DNA of 39,136 nucleotides, taken from the NCBI RefSeq assembly GCF_035998295.1, contig NZ_DASYHS010000251.1, forward strand, positions 1 through 39,136, written 5' to 3'. The position numbers and the translations under genes are program-made. This stretch comes from DASYHS01 sp035998295. Its GTDB lineage: Bacteria; Pseudomonadota; Alphaproteobacteria; Azospirillales; Azospirillaceae. The number at the start of each line of letters is the position of its first letter. The stretch's first letter is position 1. Below, one piece after another: positions 8,214 through 15,155 of this stretch. A model generated the notes under the pieces. That model was given only the letters and a program-made list of their open reading frames with translations, was not told where the DNA came from and did no database searches.

Positions 8214-9110
8214 GTGAGGGATGCCGCCGGACCGGACGTGACATTGACTGCCTTTCAGACCCTGATCCGGTCCGTGGAGTATCTGACACTCTTCGCGGGT
8301 GCGGGAGGCGCGCTGTTCCTCGCAATGGTGCTGCACGAGGAGCGCCGGCTCGTGGCCCGGCTGCAGCCCGGACTGCTGCTGCTCGCCGGCGTGGCGGGAT
8401 CGGCGGCGATCCTGGACGTCGGGCTGCACGGCGCCGCGCTGGCCGCGGAGCCGGCCGGGCTCCTGACCGGGCGGGCGTGGCTTGCCGGTCTCGCCAGCCC
8501 GAGAGGCCTGACGAGTTCGGTCATCGTCGCCGGGATGGGGTTCGTCGCCTTGGCGGTCGCCGCACGCGGGGCCGTCGCCGCGATGCTCGCGAGCGTCGCG
8601 GGCGCGGCCCTGTCCGCACTGGCGCTAGCCTTCGGCAGCGAGGCGTCGCTCGACGATCCAGCTTGGCTCAGCTTCGCAATGGTCCTCCTTCACGGGCTCG
8701 CCTCATTGACGCTGGTCGGGGCGGTCTGGCCGCTTCTGGTGACGCTGACCACTCAGCCGGCCGAAACCTGCGTCCGCATCCTGCGGACCGGACGGCCGGT
8801 CCTGGCGACGGCCCTCGCCGTCGTGCTCGCAACGGGGATCCTTCTTAGCCCCTTGGGGATATCGGACCCGGACGCCGTTACCGGCACGTCCTACGGCCTG
8901 CTGTGGCTGGCGAAAGTACTCCTGTCGGCGATCCTGGTCGCGCTGCTGGCGCGGCAGGCATATCACCGGACCTCGCTTCTCCGCCGCGTCGACGACAGTC
9001 CCCGCAGCATGCGCGGCCGGGTGCTCATCGATGGGCTGGTTCTCGCAGCGCTTGTCGTCGTTTCGGTGGTGATGGAAGTCACCCAAGGCTCCAACCCGTA
9101 CCAGGAGTAG
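8214..9110 (+). CDS. copD: CopD-family copper resistance membrane protein
   Basis: The 298-residue protein has about eight hydrophobic helices and ends in the family's C-terminal pattern, a final helix preceded by LLARQAYHR. Its topology and its position 3 bases before a periplasmic Cu(I) chaperone identify it as a CopD-like protein, a family linked to copper uptake or handling across the inner membrane. The start is uncertain: a GTG at 8214 gives the longest frame, and a GTG at 8238 would begin just before the first helix. Neither has a convincing Shine-Dalgarno sequence. CopC, the usual partner, is absent here; the PCuAC protein takes its place. No ligand residues can be named with confidence. 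Confidence 0.75.
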   Translation: MRDAAGPDVTLTAFQTLIRSVEYLTLFAGAGGALFLAMVLHEERRLVARLQPGLLLLAGVAGSAAILDVGLHGAALAAEPAGLLTGRAWLAGLASPRGLTSSVIVAGMGFVALAVAARGAVAAMLASVAGAALSALALAFGSEASLDDPAWLSFAMVLLHGLASLTLVGAVWPLLVTLTTQPAETCVRILRTGRPVLATALAVVLATGILLSPLGISDPDAVTGTSYGLLWLAKVLLSAILVALLARQAYHRTSLLRRVDDSPRSMRGRVLIDGLVLAALVVVSVVMEVTQGSNPYQE

Positions 9111-9113
9111 ACC

Positions 9114-9620
9114 ATGTCCAGGCCATTCGCCCTGAAGACGCTGGCGGCGTTCGGAACCGCCGTCCTTTTCGCCGCCGCAACACCTTCCTCGGGGCATGCC
9201 GACGAGGCCCGGGCAGGCTCTCTCGCCGTCGAGGCCCCTTGGGCACGGGCGGGCGCACCCAGGGCCGTGGCCGGCGCCGCCTTCCTGTCCATCAGGAACG
9301 AAGGCGACACGCCCGACCGCCTGCTGGGGGCTGAAACCCCGATTGCCGCGCGGGCGGAACTGCATGCCCATGTCGAAGAGGACGGGGTGATGCGCATGCG
9401 TCCCGTGGACGCCGTCGACATCCCGGCGGACGCGACGGCGGTCCTCGCGCCCGGAGGCTTCCATCTCATGCTCCTGGGCTTGAAAGGTCCGCTCGTCGAA
9501 GGAGGATCGTTTCCCCTGACCCTCTCCTTCGAAAAGTCGGGCCCGGCCCGGGTCGTCGTGCCCGTGCTCGCGGCCGGTGCTTCCGCGCCTGGGGCCGCGC
9601 CATCCGGCCACGCCCATTGA
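9114..9620 (+). CDS. Periplasmic Cu(I) chaperone, PCuAC family
   Basis: A signal peptide (hydrophobic residues 8-22, probable cleavage near GHA at 27-29) precedes a compact beta-rich domain. The exact PCuAC copper motif HX10MX21HXM is present as H84, M95, H117 and M119. The protein ends in HAH, possibly an extra metal site. PCuAC proteins bind Cu(I) in the periplasm and supply it to cytochrome c oxidase assembly, often together with Sco proteins. The ATG follows an AGGAG inside the end of copD, 3 bases after its stop, so the two are probably co-translated. Family identity is very secure from the motif spacing. Confidence 0.95.
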   Translation: MSRPFALKTLAAFGTAVLFAAATPSSGHADEARAGSLAVEAPWARAGAPRAVAGAAFLSIRNEGDTPDRLLGAETPIAARAELHAHVEEDGVMRMRPVDAVDIPADATAVLAPGGFHLMLLGLKGPLVEGGSFPLTLSFEKSGPARVVVPVLAAGASAPGAAPSGHAH

Positions 9621-10037
9621 CGGGATGGCAAAGGATCGGGATCGAAATGGACGCAGGTAGTTCGAGTTCAGGATTACTGGCGCTTCCGTTCACCGGCAAA
9701 TACCGGATGCCTCGAACTCAGGAAACGGCTGAAGTCCCACTCTGCCCTATTAGAGTCTCTCGCCGCGACACCGTGCGACCGAGCCTTTCGTATAGGTCGC
9801 TCGATGAGGGTCGGCGATGCGATTGTCACTTGATCCTCGGTAGTAAAGCGTTTACCAGCACGGTCCATGGACATCATAATCGACCGCCAACCCTGATGCG
9901 GCCTTCTCGCGATACCGTGACGTCGCCGACACTTCATCCCAGAGCTCCGACCGTCTCGTGATGATCGTTTCTCCTACGTCCCTCCTCTCCAAGAACGGCC
10001 TTGCCGACGGCGGCGCCGAACGCCCCGGAGCGTGCGG
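9621..10037. other. Intergenic region (417 bp), relatively AT-rich, no gene seen
   Basis: No reading frame with a start, ribosome site and plausible codon use is seen here. The stretch is less GC-rich than its surroundings, especially around 9710-9900, as expected of promoter DNA. It holds two small inverted repeats: GTAAA-GCG-TTTAC (9843-9855) and GTCCATGGAC (9863-9872). These could be operator half-sites for the response regulator gene downstream, but I cannot assign a factor. No tRNA or clear small RNA structure is recognised. Confidence 0.5.
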
Positions 10038-10463
10038 ATGATCGGAAGGGAGGGGCAGAGTGCGGGAGCCCAGGCGCAGTTCGAAAGGCGCCTGCGTATA
10101 CTGATCGTCGAGGACGATGCCCTCGTCGCCTTGGGAATCCGGTGCACGCTCGAGGATCTGGGCTACGAGGTATGCGGCGTTGCCGCGTCCGAGCCGGAAG
10201 CCGTGCGCTTGGCCGCCGAAACTCGGCCCGACCTGACATTGATGGACATCCGGCTCAAGGGTACGGTAGACGGCATCGATACCGCCAGGCGGCTGCGCGC
10301 CGAGTTCGGGATCAGGTCCGTCTACCTGTCCGCCTACACGGACCACCAGACGATGTCCCGCGTTACCGCCACCTACCCGCTCGGCTTCGTGCAGAAGCCC
10401 TATTCGGCGAGCCAGCTGAAGAACGCGCTCGAGTTGGCCGCGCGCCGGCTGGGAGCGGCGTGA
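10038..10463 (+). CDS. Single-domain response regulator (receiver only)
   Basis: The 141-residue protein is a CheY-like receiver domain with no output domain. Acidic pocket residues E25, D26 and D27, phospho-acceptor D70 (in LMDIRLKG), switch S98 and K120 (QKPY) are all in place. The DIRLKGTVDGID stretch resembles receivers paired with HWE or HisKA_2 kinases in alphaproteobacteria. I start at the ATG at 10038, preceded by GGAG at a good distance, instead of the GTG at 10032. No kinase gene is adjacent, so its input and target are unknown. It is followed by a hairpin terminator shared with the convergent secretion genes. Confidence 0.88.
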   Translation: MIGREGQSAGAQAQFERRLRILIVEDDALVALGIRCTLEDLGYEVCGVAASEPEAVRLAAETRPDLTLMDIRLKGTVDGIDTARRLRAEFGIRSVYLSAYTDHQTMSRVTATYPLGFVQKPYSASQLKNALELAARRLGAA

Positions 10464-10487
10464 GAGGGTCGGCCTTTCCCGACCCTC
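10464..10487. terminator. Hairpin between convergent genes
   Basis: GAGGGTCGG (10464-10472) pairs perfectly with CCGACCCTC (10479-10487) around a 6-base loop. It sits between the stop of the response regulator and the stop of the convergent HlyD-type gene, so it can act in both directions. No U-tract follows on either strand, so it may be Rho-assisted or only an RNA-stabilising end. Confidence 0.55.
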
Positions 10488-10499
10488 CCGGAACCACGG

Positions 10500-11828
10500 T
10501 CACTGCTGAATGAACGCCTTGTTGTAGGACTGCACGATCGGATCGACGATGTAGTCCAGCGGCGTGCGCGGAGACACGAGGATCTGCGCCTCCACCGGCA
10601 TGCCCGGCATGATCCGCAGGCTCTTCACGAGGTGGGGAGTGGCGTCGGCCAGCCGTATGCGCGTCAGGAAGTAGGGTTGCTGCGTCGCGTGGTCGATCAG
10701 CCGGTCCGCCGACACGTGCGCGACCGTTCCTTCCATGGTGCCGATGACGCGCGTGTCGTAGGCCGACAGCGTGAGCCGCGTGTGCATGCCCGGCGTCACG
10801 GCCTCGATGTCCTGGGGACGCACGCGCGCTTCGACCAGGAGCGGCTTCTCGGCCGGGACGACGTCGAGGATTGGTTCGTTCGGGGTGATCACCCCTCCCG
10901 CCGCCAGATGGCCGAGACCGACCACGAGGCCGTCCTCCGGCGCGCGGATATCCCGGTTCGCGAGCCTGTTGGCGGCGTCCCGGCGCATCTCCGCCGACTT
11001 CGCCGCTTCCGCGCGCACGGCGTTCAGCTCCGTCAGCACCTTCTCCAGGCGCTCGTCCCGCCGTTGCGCGATCTCCGCCTCCGCTTCGACCGAGGCGCGC
11101 CGGGCTTCGGCGATGCGCGCGCCGAGCTCGCGGTCCCGGCCCTGGAGGCGCGCCTCCTCCTTACGCTGCTCCAGCACGCGCGCCTTGGGGGCGTTGCCGT
11201 TCGCGGCCAGCCGCTGGGTGTTGCCGATCTCCTGGCGCAGCAGCGCAAGCTCCGCCTCGATGAAGCCGCGCTGCTCGCCGAGGCTTTCCGCTTCGGCCCG
11301 AAGCGAGGCCACGCGCTCGTTCAGGAGAGACAGCTCCTGAACAATCTGGCCTCTGCGGACGGTGAACAGCTCCTCCTGGGTGCGCACCAGCTTGGCGATC
11401 TTCGGATCGTCGGCGTTGTCCAGGATCGCCTCCGGCCATTCGATCGAGGGGCGTTCGAGCAGCTCGGCGTTCAGGCGGGCGTCGAGTGCGATCTGCGTCA
11501 GCCAGTCCTCGGTCACGACCTCCAGGCGCGCGCGCGCCTCGCTCGGATCGAGCCGGAGAAGGAGCTGCCCTCCCTTGACGGAGTCGCCTTCCTGGACCAT
11601 CACCTCGCCGATGACGCCGCCCTCGGTGTGCTTCACGGTCTTGCGCCCCGTCTCGGGCACGAGAACGCCGGGGGCCACGACGGCGCTGTGCAACGGGGCA
11701 AGTGCCGCCCAGGCCGTCATGCTGCCGACGCCGGCGGTCAGGATGACGCCGCCCGCGAGCAGCAGCCCGCGGATCGACGTCTTCGGAATGGCCCTGAGCG
11801 CCAGTGGATTGTTCGGAAGCAAGCTCAT
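10500..11828 (-). CDS. Type I secretion periplasmic adaptor (HlyD/PrtE family)
   Basis: The 442-residue protein has a short cytoplasmic tail, one membrane helix (about residues 19-43), a beta/lipoyl domain (HTEGGVIGEVMVQEGDSVKGGQLLLRLD), a long alpha-helical hairpin rich in Glu/Arg/Ala (about 130-280), the returning lipoyl half (RAPEDGLVVGLG) and a C-terminal beta-barrel, ending in the family-typical EPLDYI-like region (RTPLDYIVDPI). It would link the ABC exporter to a TolC-type outer-membrane channel. AGGAG lies 8 bases before the ATG at 11828, so I prefer this start to the ATG at 11858, which would overlap the upstream gene. It follows the ABC gene by 19 bases. No TolC homologue or secreted substrate gene is in the window. 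Confidence 0.93.
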   Translation of the reverse strand: MSLLPNNPLALRAIPKTSIRGLLLAGGVILTAGVGSMTAWAALAPLHSAVVAPGVLVPETGRKTVKHTEGGVIGEVMVQEGDSVKGGQLLLRLDPSEARARLEVVTEDWLTQIALDARLNAELLERPSIEWPEAILDNADDPKIAKLVRTQEELFTVRRGQIVQELSLLNERVASLRAEAESLGEQRGFIEAELALLRQEIGNTQRLAANGNAPKARVLEQRKEEARLQGRDRELGARIAEARRASVEAEAEIAQRRDERLEKVLTELNAVRAEAAKSAEMRRDAANRLANRDIRAPEDGLVVGLGHLAAGGVITPNEPILDVVPAEKPLLVEARVRPQDIEAVTPGMHTRLTLSAYDTRVIGTMEGTVAHVSADRLIDHATQQPYFLTRIRLADATPHLVKSLRIMPGMPVEAQILVSPRTPLDYIVDPIVQSYNKAFIQQ

Positions 11829-11847
11829 GAAATGGCTCCTCGCTCCA

Positions 11848-13566
11848 TCATTCGGCATTCGCCACTGCCGGGGCGGGCGTCGGGCGGCGCGCCATCGGGC
11901 CGACGACCTGGTCGCGTGGGCCGTATGCCGCGATCGTGCCGTTCTTCAGCACCATCACTTTGTCCGCCATCTCCATGAACGTGCTCTGATGCGAGAGCAC
12001 GACGGTGGTGATGCTGTGTTCCCGGGCCGCGGCCAGGAAGCGCCGGACCGCCTCGTGGCCCTGCAGGTCAAGGTTCGTTACCGGCTCGTCGAGGACGATC
12101 ATCGCCGGGTGGCCGAACGCCGCCCGGGCCAGCGCGATGAGCCGCGCGGTTCCATTCGACAGGTAGGTGCCGGGATCGCCGATCTCCGTGTCGTAGCCGT
12201 CCGGAAGGGCGGTGATGATGTCGTGGAGATTGCAGCGCCGGGCCGTCTCGATCACCTCGTCGAGCGATGCGCCGCTGAAGCGGGATATGTTCTCGGCGAT
12301 GGTGCCGGGAAGCAGGTCGACCTCCTGCGGGACGTAGGCGATGGAGCGCAGCGGATCGGCGGGCCGCCAGTCGGCGACGTCGATCCCGTCCAGGCGGACC
12401 GCACCCGCGTGGGGGCGCAACGCGCCCGTCAGCAGCTTGCCGAGCGTCGTCTTGCCGCTGCGGTTCGGACCGAACACGCACAGCATCTCGCCGGGCTCGA
12501 GGTCGAAGGTGACGTTGCGCAGGATCGGGGGCAGGTCGCGGCCGGAGACGAGGTGCACCCCGTCGACCACCAGCTTGCCGTTCCCGGGCGTCGCCCCGGC
12601 ATTCGCGTCCGGCCGGCACAGGTTGCCGAGCGAGGGCATCAGCCGGCGCCAGGCGGCGACCGACGTCAGCATGCCGCCCCACCCGCCGGCGATCTGGTCG
12701 AACGGCGTCATGGCGCGCGCGATCAGCATCGACGTCGCGATCAGCCCGCCGAAGGACAGGTGATTCTCCATCACCAGCGCGGCGCCGACCCCGGTCACCG
12801 CGATCTGGAGCAGGTAGCGCAGCCATTTAGTGACGGAGCTGAAGAGGGCGCCCCGGTCGTAGGCCGTGCCGCCATGGGCCGCGGCCGTCATGGCATCGCC
12901 CGCCCACCGGTCGACCGCACCGACTTCCATGCGCAGCGCCCGGATCGTGTCGGACTTGCCGCCGATCACCTCCATCATGCGCGAAGCCTTTCCGCCGGCC
13001 GCGCGCGCCCCTTCCGAGGGCCGCCTGGTAAGGCGGTCGGCGGCGACGGCCACCAGCATCATGACGACGGAGCCGACGACCATCAGCAGCGCGAGCAGCG
13101 GATGGACCAGGTAGATCCCGACCAGGTAGAGCGGGGTCCAGGGTAAGTCGTTAAGGGCACCGAAAGCCGGGCGCACGAGAAAGCCGCGGACCTCGCTCAG
13201 GTCCGACAGCAGGCTCGTCGCGGCCCTGCCGCGCTGGCCGGATTGCAGGCTTTCCGAGACCAGCTTGGGACGGAACGCCGCGTCCAACCAGGTGCCTGCC
13301 CGGTTGAACAGCCTCGCGCGCACCGTCTCGAGCATGGCCGTGATCGTCAGGGCGATCACGGTGACGAGGGTGAGCAGGAGAAGCGTGTCCATGTTGTAGG
13401 ACGGAATCGCCCGCGTGAAGACCTGGAGCGAATAGAGCGGAACGCTCAGGAGCAGGAGGTTGATAACAGCACTGAACGCGAAACCCGCGTACAGGCTGAT
13501 GCGAAAGTGCCGCAAATCGGGCGCGGGGATGGGGCACGTCTGCCGGATCGTGGATTCGATCGTCAT
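11848..13566 (-). CDS. Type I secretion ABC transporter, PrtD-like, with degenerate signature motif
   Basis: The 572-residue protein joins a membrane domain (about residues 22-310; family motif NDLPWTPLYL near 139-148) to a nucleotide-binding domain. Walker A is GPNRSGKTT (366-374), the Q-loop glutamine is Q414, Walker B is MIVLDEP with catalytic E494, and the H-loop is H526. The ABC signature reads YLSNGTA (468-474) where nearly all relatives have LSGGQ, so the second Gly and the Gln are replaced. No N-terminal C39 or C39-like domain is present, as in PrtD exporters of RTX proteins. GAAGGA lies just upstream of the ATG. With the HlyD partner it forms a two-gene operon. Export function is likely, but ATPase activity is uncertain because of the altered signature. 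Confidence 0.92.
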   Translation of the reverse strand: MTIESTIRQTCPIPAPDLRHFRISLYAGFAFSAVINLLLLSVPLYSLQVFTRAIPSYNMDTLLLLTLVTVIALTITAMLETVRARLFNRAGTWLDAAFRPKLVSESLQSGQRGRAATSLLSDLSEVRGFLVRPAFGALNDLPWTPLYLVGIYLVHPLLALLMVVGSVVMMLVAVAADRLTRRPSEGARAAGGKASRMMEVIGGKSDTIRALRMEVGAVDRWAGDAMTAAAHGGTAYDRGALFSSVTKWLRYLLQIAVTGVGAALVMENHLSFGGLIATSMLIARAMTPFDQIAGGWGGMLTSVAAWRRLMPSLGNLCRPDANAGATPGNGKLVVDGVHLVSGRDLPPILRNVTFDLEPGEMLCVFGPNRSGKTTLGKLLTGALRPHAGAVRLDGIDVADWRPADPLRSIAYVPQEVDLLPGTIAENISRFSGASLDEVIETARRCNLHDIITALPDGYDTEIGDPGTYLSNGTARLIALARAAFGHPAMIVLDEPVTNLDLQGHEAVRRFLAAAREHSITTVVLSHQSTFMEMADKVMVLKNGTIAAYGPRDQVVGPMARRPTPAPAVANAE

Positions 13567-13932
13567 CGGTCCTTCTCTCAGCCGGGATGGCCACGTTGGT
13601 GGCCGGCATCCTTTGCGAGAGCCGATGACGCGGCCTTTCTAGTTAACGCGTCGTTAACTAAGGGGCCATGTCACAACCTTGCCACCAGCCATGCCGCCCC
13701 GCGCGCGCGGACTTGGTTCCGCTCCCCGGCCTCTGTATCATTCCGCCCATGGACCGAAATCAGGGCCCGAAACCAGGGCGGGGAGCGAGTGCATGGCTTC
13801 CGATCCGTTCCCCGGCCGGGCATGCGATCGCGGGAAAGCCGCTGTGGGCGGGGCCGCGAGAATGGTTCAAGGACCGCGTGCCGCATACGGGGCGCTGACC
13901 GGCAGCCCATCTGCATGAAGGGACCGGAGCGG
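13567..13932. other. Divergent intergenic region (366 bp)
   Basis: This stretch separates the secretion operon (minus) from the YbaN-like gene (plus). Apart from the 21-bp inverted repeat at 13640-13660 I see no firm feature. A 76-codon frame from 13668 to 13898 exists but has weaker third-position GC than the neighbouring genes and no recognisable domain. A promoter for the secretion operon is expected here; I found no strong -35/-10 pair. Confidence 0.45.
13640..13660. promoter_or_regulatory. Inverted repeat TAGTTAACG-CGT-CGTTAACTA, candidate operator
   Basis: Two perfect 9-base arms (13640-13648 and 13652-13660) flank a 3-base spacer, each arm holding GTTAAC. The AT-rich arms stand out from the surrounding GC-rich DNA. 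The site is 74 bases upstream of the ABC exporter's start codon, a position suited to a repressor of that operon. Palindromes of this size are typical of TetR- or MarR-type dimers; no such regulator gene is adjacent, so the binding factor is unknown. Confidence 0.5.
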
Positions 13933-14367
13933 ATGGGTCTTCAGGACCGGGAAGCGGATCTCCTCCCCGAGCGGCAACCGCCATTGCAGGGAATACTTCT
14001 GCGCCGGGCTCTGGCCGGCTTCGGCTGGCTGATGGTCGCGCTCGGCATCGTCGGGGTATTCCTGCCCGTCGTGCCGACGACGCCGTTCCTGATCGTCGGC
14101 GCCTGGGCCTTCTCCAGGAGTTCCCGCCGCTTCCACGACTGGCTCTACGGCCATCCCAGGCTCGGCCCTCCGCTGCGTGCGTGGGACCGCTACGGCGTGA
14201 TCCCGGTCCACGCCAAGATGCTTTCCGTCGCAGGGATGTGGGGCAGCCTCGCTCTCGTGATCCTGTTCGTTTCGGACGGCTGGCTCCTGCCCTCGCTGCA
14301 TGCCGCGGTGATCACGGGAGTTACCGCCTACGTGCTGTCCCGGCCGAGCAGACCCCCCAACGGGTGA
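13933..14367 (+). CDS. YbaN-family (DUF454) inner-membrane protein
   Basis: The 144-residue protein carries the DUF454 signature: a first helix GWLMVALGIVGVFLPVVPTTPFLIVGAWAFSRSS-like stretch (split here as GIVGVFLPVVPTTPFLI and GAWAFSRSS), then FHDWLYGHPRLGPPLRAW, and two more hydrophobic segments near the C-terminus. E. coli YbaN has the same layout; its function is not established. I start at 13933, with GGAG close upstream. An in-frame ATG at 13915 lacks a ribosome site. It stands alone, followed by a small lipoprotein gene about 100 bases on. Confidence 0.82.
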   Translation: MGLQDREADLLPERQPPLQGILLRRALAGFGWLMVALGIVGVFLPVVPTTPFLIVGAWAFSRSSRRFHDWLYGHPRLGPPLRAWDRYGVIPVHAKMLSVAGMWGSLALVILFVSDGWLLPSLHAAVITGVTAYVLSRPSRPPNG

Positions 14368-14468
14368 GCACCCGACCGATTTCCCTTCCGGTCTCGTGGA
14401 ATGCCGGCCGCCGGGGCCGCGTTCATCCCGCGTATGCCGCATAGCGGAACCACCACCAGGAGACCGAC

Positions 14469-14636
14469 ATGAAGAAGTTCCTTCTTCCCCTCGCCTTCGT
14501 TGCCGCCACCGCCCTCGCTGCCTGCGGGGAAGAGGACGTGGCCGTGGTCGAGGATCCCGCCGCCCCGGCCGTCACGGAAGCCCCCGTGGCGATACCGCCG
14601 GCCGAGACCGAAGCCCCGGTGGTGGTCGAAGAGTAG
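14469..14636 (+). CDS. Small lipoprotein, 55 residues
   Basis: The reading frame begins MKKFLLPLAFVAATALAACGEE, a lipoprotein signal peptide with lipobox LAAC and the lipidated cysteine at residue 19. The mature part of about 37 residues is very acidic and rich in Pro, Val, Ala and Glu, with a repeated E-A-P-V pattern, and has no globular domain. AGGAG lies 7 bases before the ATG. Glu at +2 and +3 argues against Lol-avoidance, so it is probably an outer-membrane lipoprotein. It resembles the short, disordered entericidin-like or spacer lipoproteins common in proteobacteria; no function can be assigned. Confidence 0.75.
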   Translation: MKKFLLPLAFVAATALAACGEEDVAVVEDPAAPAVTEAPVAIPPAETEAPVVVEE

Positions 14637-14648
14637 AACCTGGCGTGC

Positions 14649-14667
14649 CGCCCGCCCCGGGCGGGCG
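14649..14667. terminator. GC-rich hairpin between convergent genes
   Basis: CGCCCGC (14649-14655) pairs with GCGGGCG (14661-14667) around a CCCGG loop, directly abutting the stop codon of the minus-strand thioesterase and 12 bases after the lipoprotein stop. It can serve both genes. There is no T-run. Confidence 0.5.
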
Positions 14668-15060
14668 TCACGGACCTTGTGGCGGGACCGGCCGCGTGCG
14701 CCGGTCCTCGTCGATCGCGACATAGGTGAAGATGCCCTCCGTCACGCGGTGGGCGGGCTGAAGGCCGCGTCTCACCCAGGTATCGACCTTCAGCGTCATC
14801 GAGGTGCGTCCGACGCGCTCGACCGAACACCAGCAGCTGACCTCGTCCCCGACGAGTACGGGCTGGTGGAACTTCATGGCCTCGATGCCGACGGTGGCCA
14901 CCCGCCCTCCCGCACGGCGCATCGCGACCATGCCTCCGGCTATGTCCATCTGAGCCAGCACCCAGCCCCCGAAGATGTCGCCGTTCGGGTTCGTGTCGGC
15001 CGGCATCGCGATCGTCCGCAAGGCGGGGCCGTCCTTGCAATCCGGTTGATTCGTACTCAT
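14668..15060 (-). CDS. Acyl-CoA thioesterase, YciA-like hot-dog fold
   Basis: The 130-residue protein has the YciA hallmark DTNPNGDIFGGWVLAQMDIAG (split as DTNPNGDIFGG and WVLAQMDIAGG, residues 22-42), whose Asp and the following helix form the hot-dog active site. It continues with AMKFHQPVLVGDEV and the VTEGIFTYVAID strand. Such enzymes release free CoA from acyl-CoAs in the cytosol. The ATG at 15060 is preceded by GGAAGGGAAG, so the longer frame to 15114 is not used. Its start faces parE; the intervening 95 bases contain the parE promoter. Confidence 0.92.
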   Translation of the reverse strand: MSTNQPDCKDGPALRTIAMPADTNPNGDIFGGWVLAQMDIAGGMVAMRRAGGRVATVGIEAMKFHQPVLVGDEVSCWCSVERVGRTSMTLKVDTWVRRGLQPAHRVTEGIFTYVAIDEDRRTRPVPPQGP

Positions 15061-15118
15061 TTTCTTCCCTTCCGGCACAAAATCTTGGGGTGCGTTCGAG
15101 CCGCGGCACAGCATGAGC

Positions 15119-15148
15119 TTGCATGTGTCGCGACCGAATTCCTATAAT
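15119..15148 (+). promoter_or_regulatory. Strong sigma70-type promoter of parE
   Basis: TTGCAT (15119-15124) and a perfect TATAAT (15143-15148) are 18 bases apart. Transcription should begin about 7 bases after the -10, that is at about 15155-15156, which is the A of the parE start codon. Confidence 0.7.
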
Positions 15149-15155
15149 GGCGTCC

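Noticed and set aside
9655..9725. TTCGAGTTCAGG and CCTCGAACTCAGG motifs suggesting a tRNA T-arm or attachment site
   Set aside because: No cloverleaf can be drawn, the two copies differ and there is no integrase or mobile-element gene nearby.
13668..13898. 76-codon frame upstream of the YbaN-like gene
   Set aside because: The spacing of AAGGGG to the ATG is too short, third-position GC is lower than in neighbours, and no domain is seen. It is kept only as a remote possibility.
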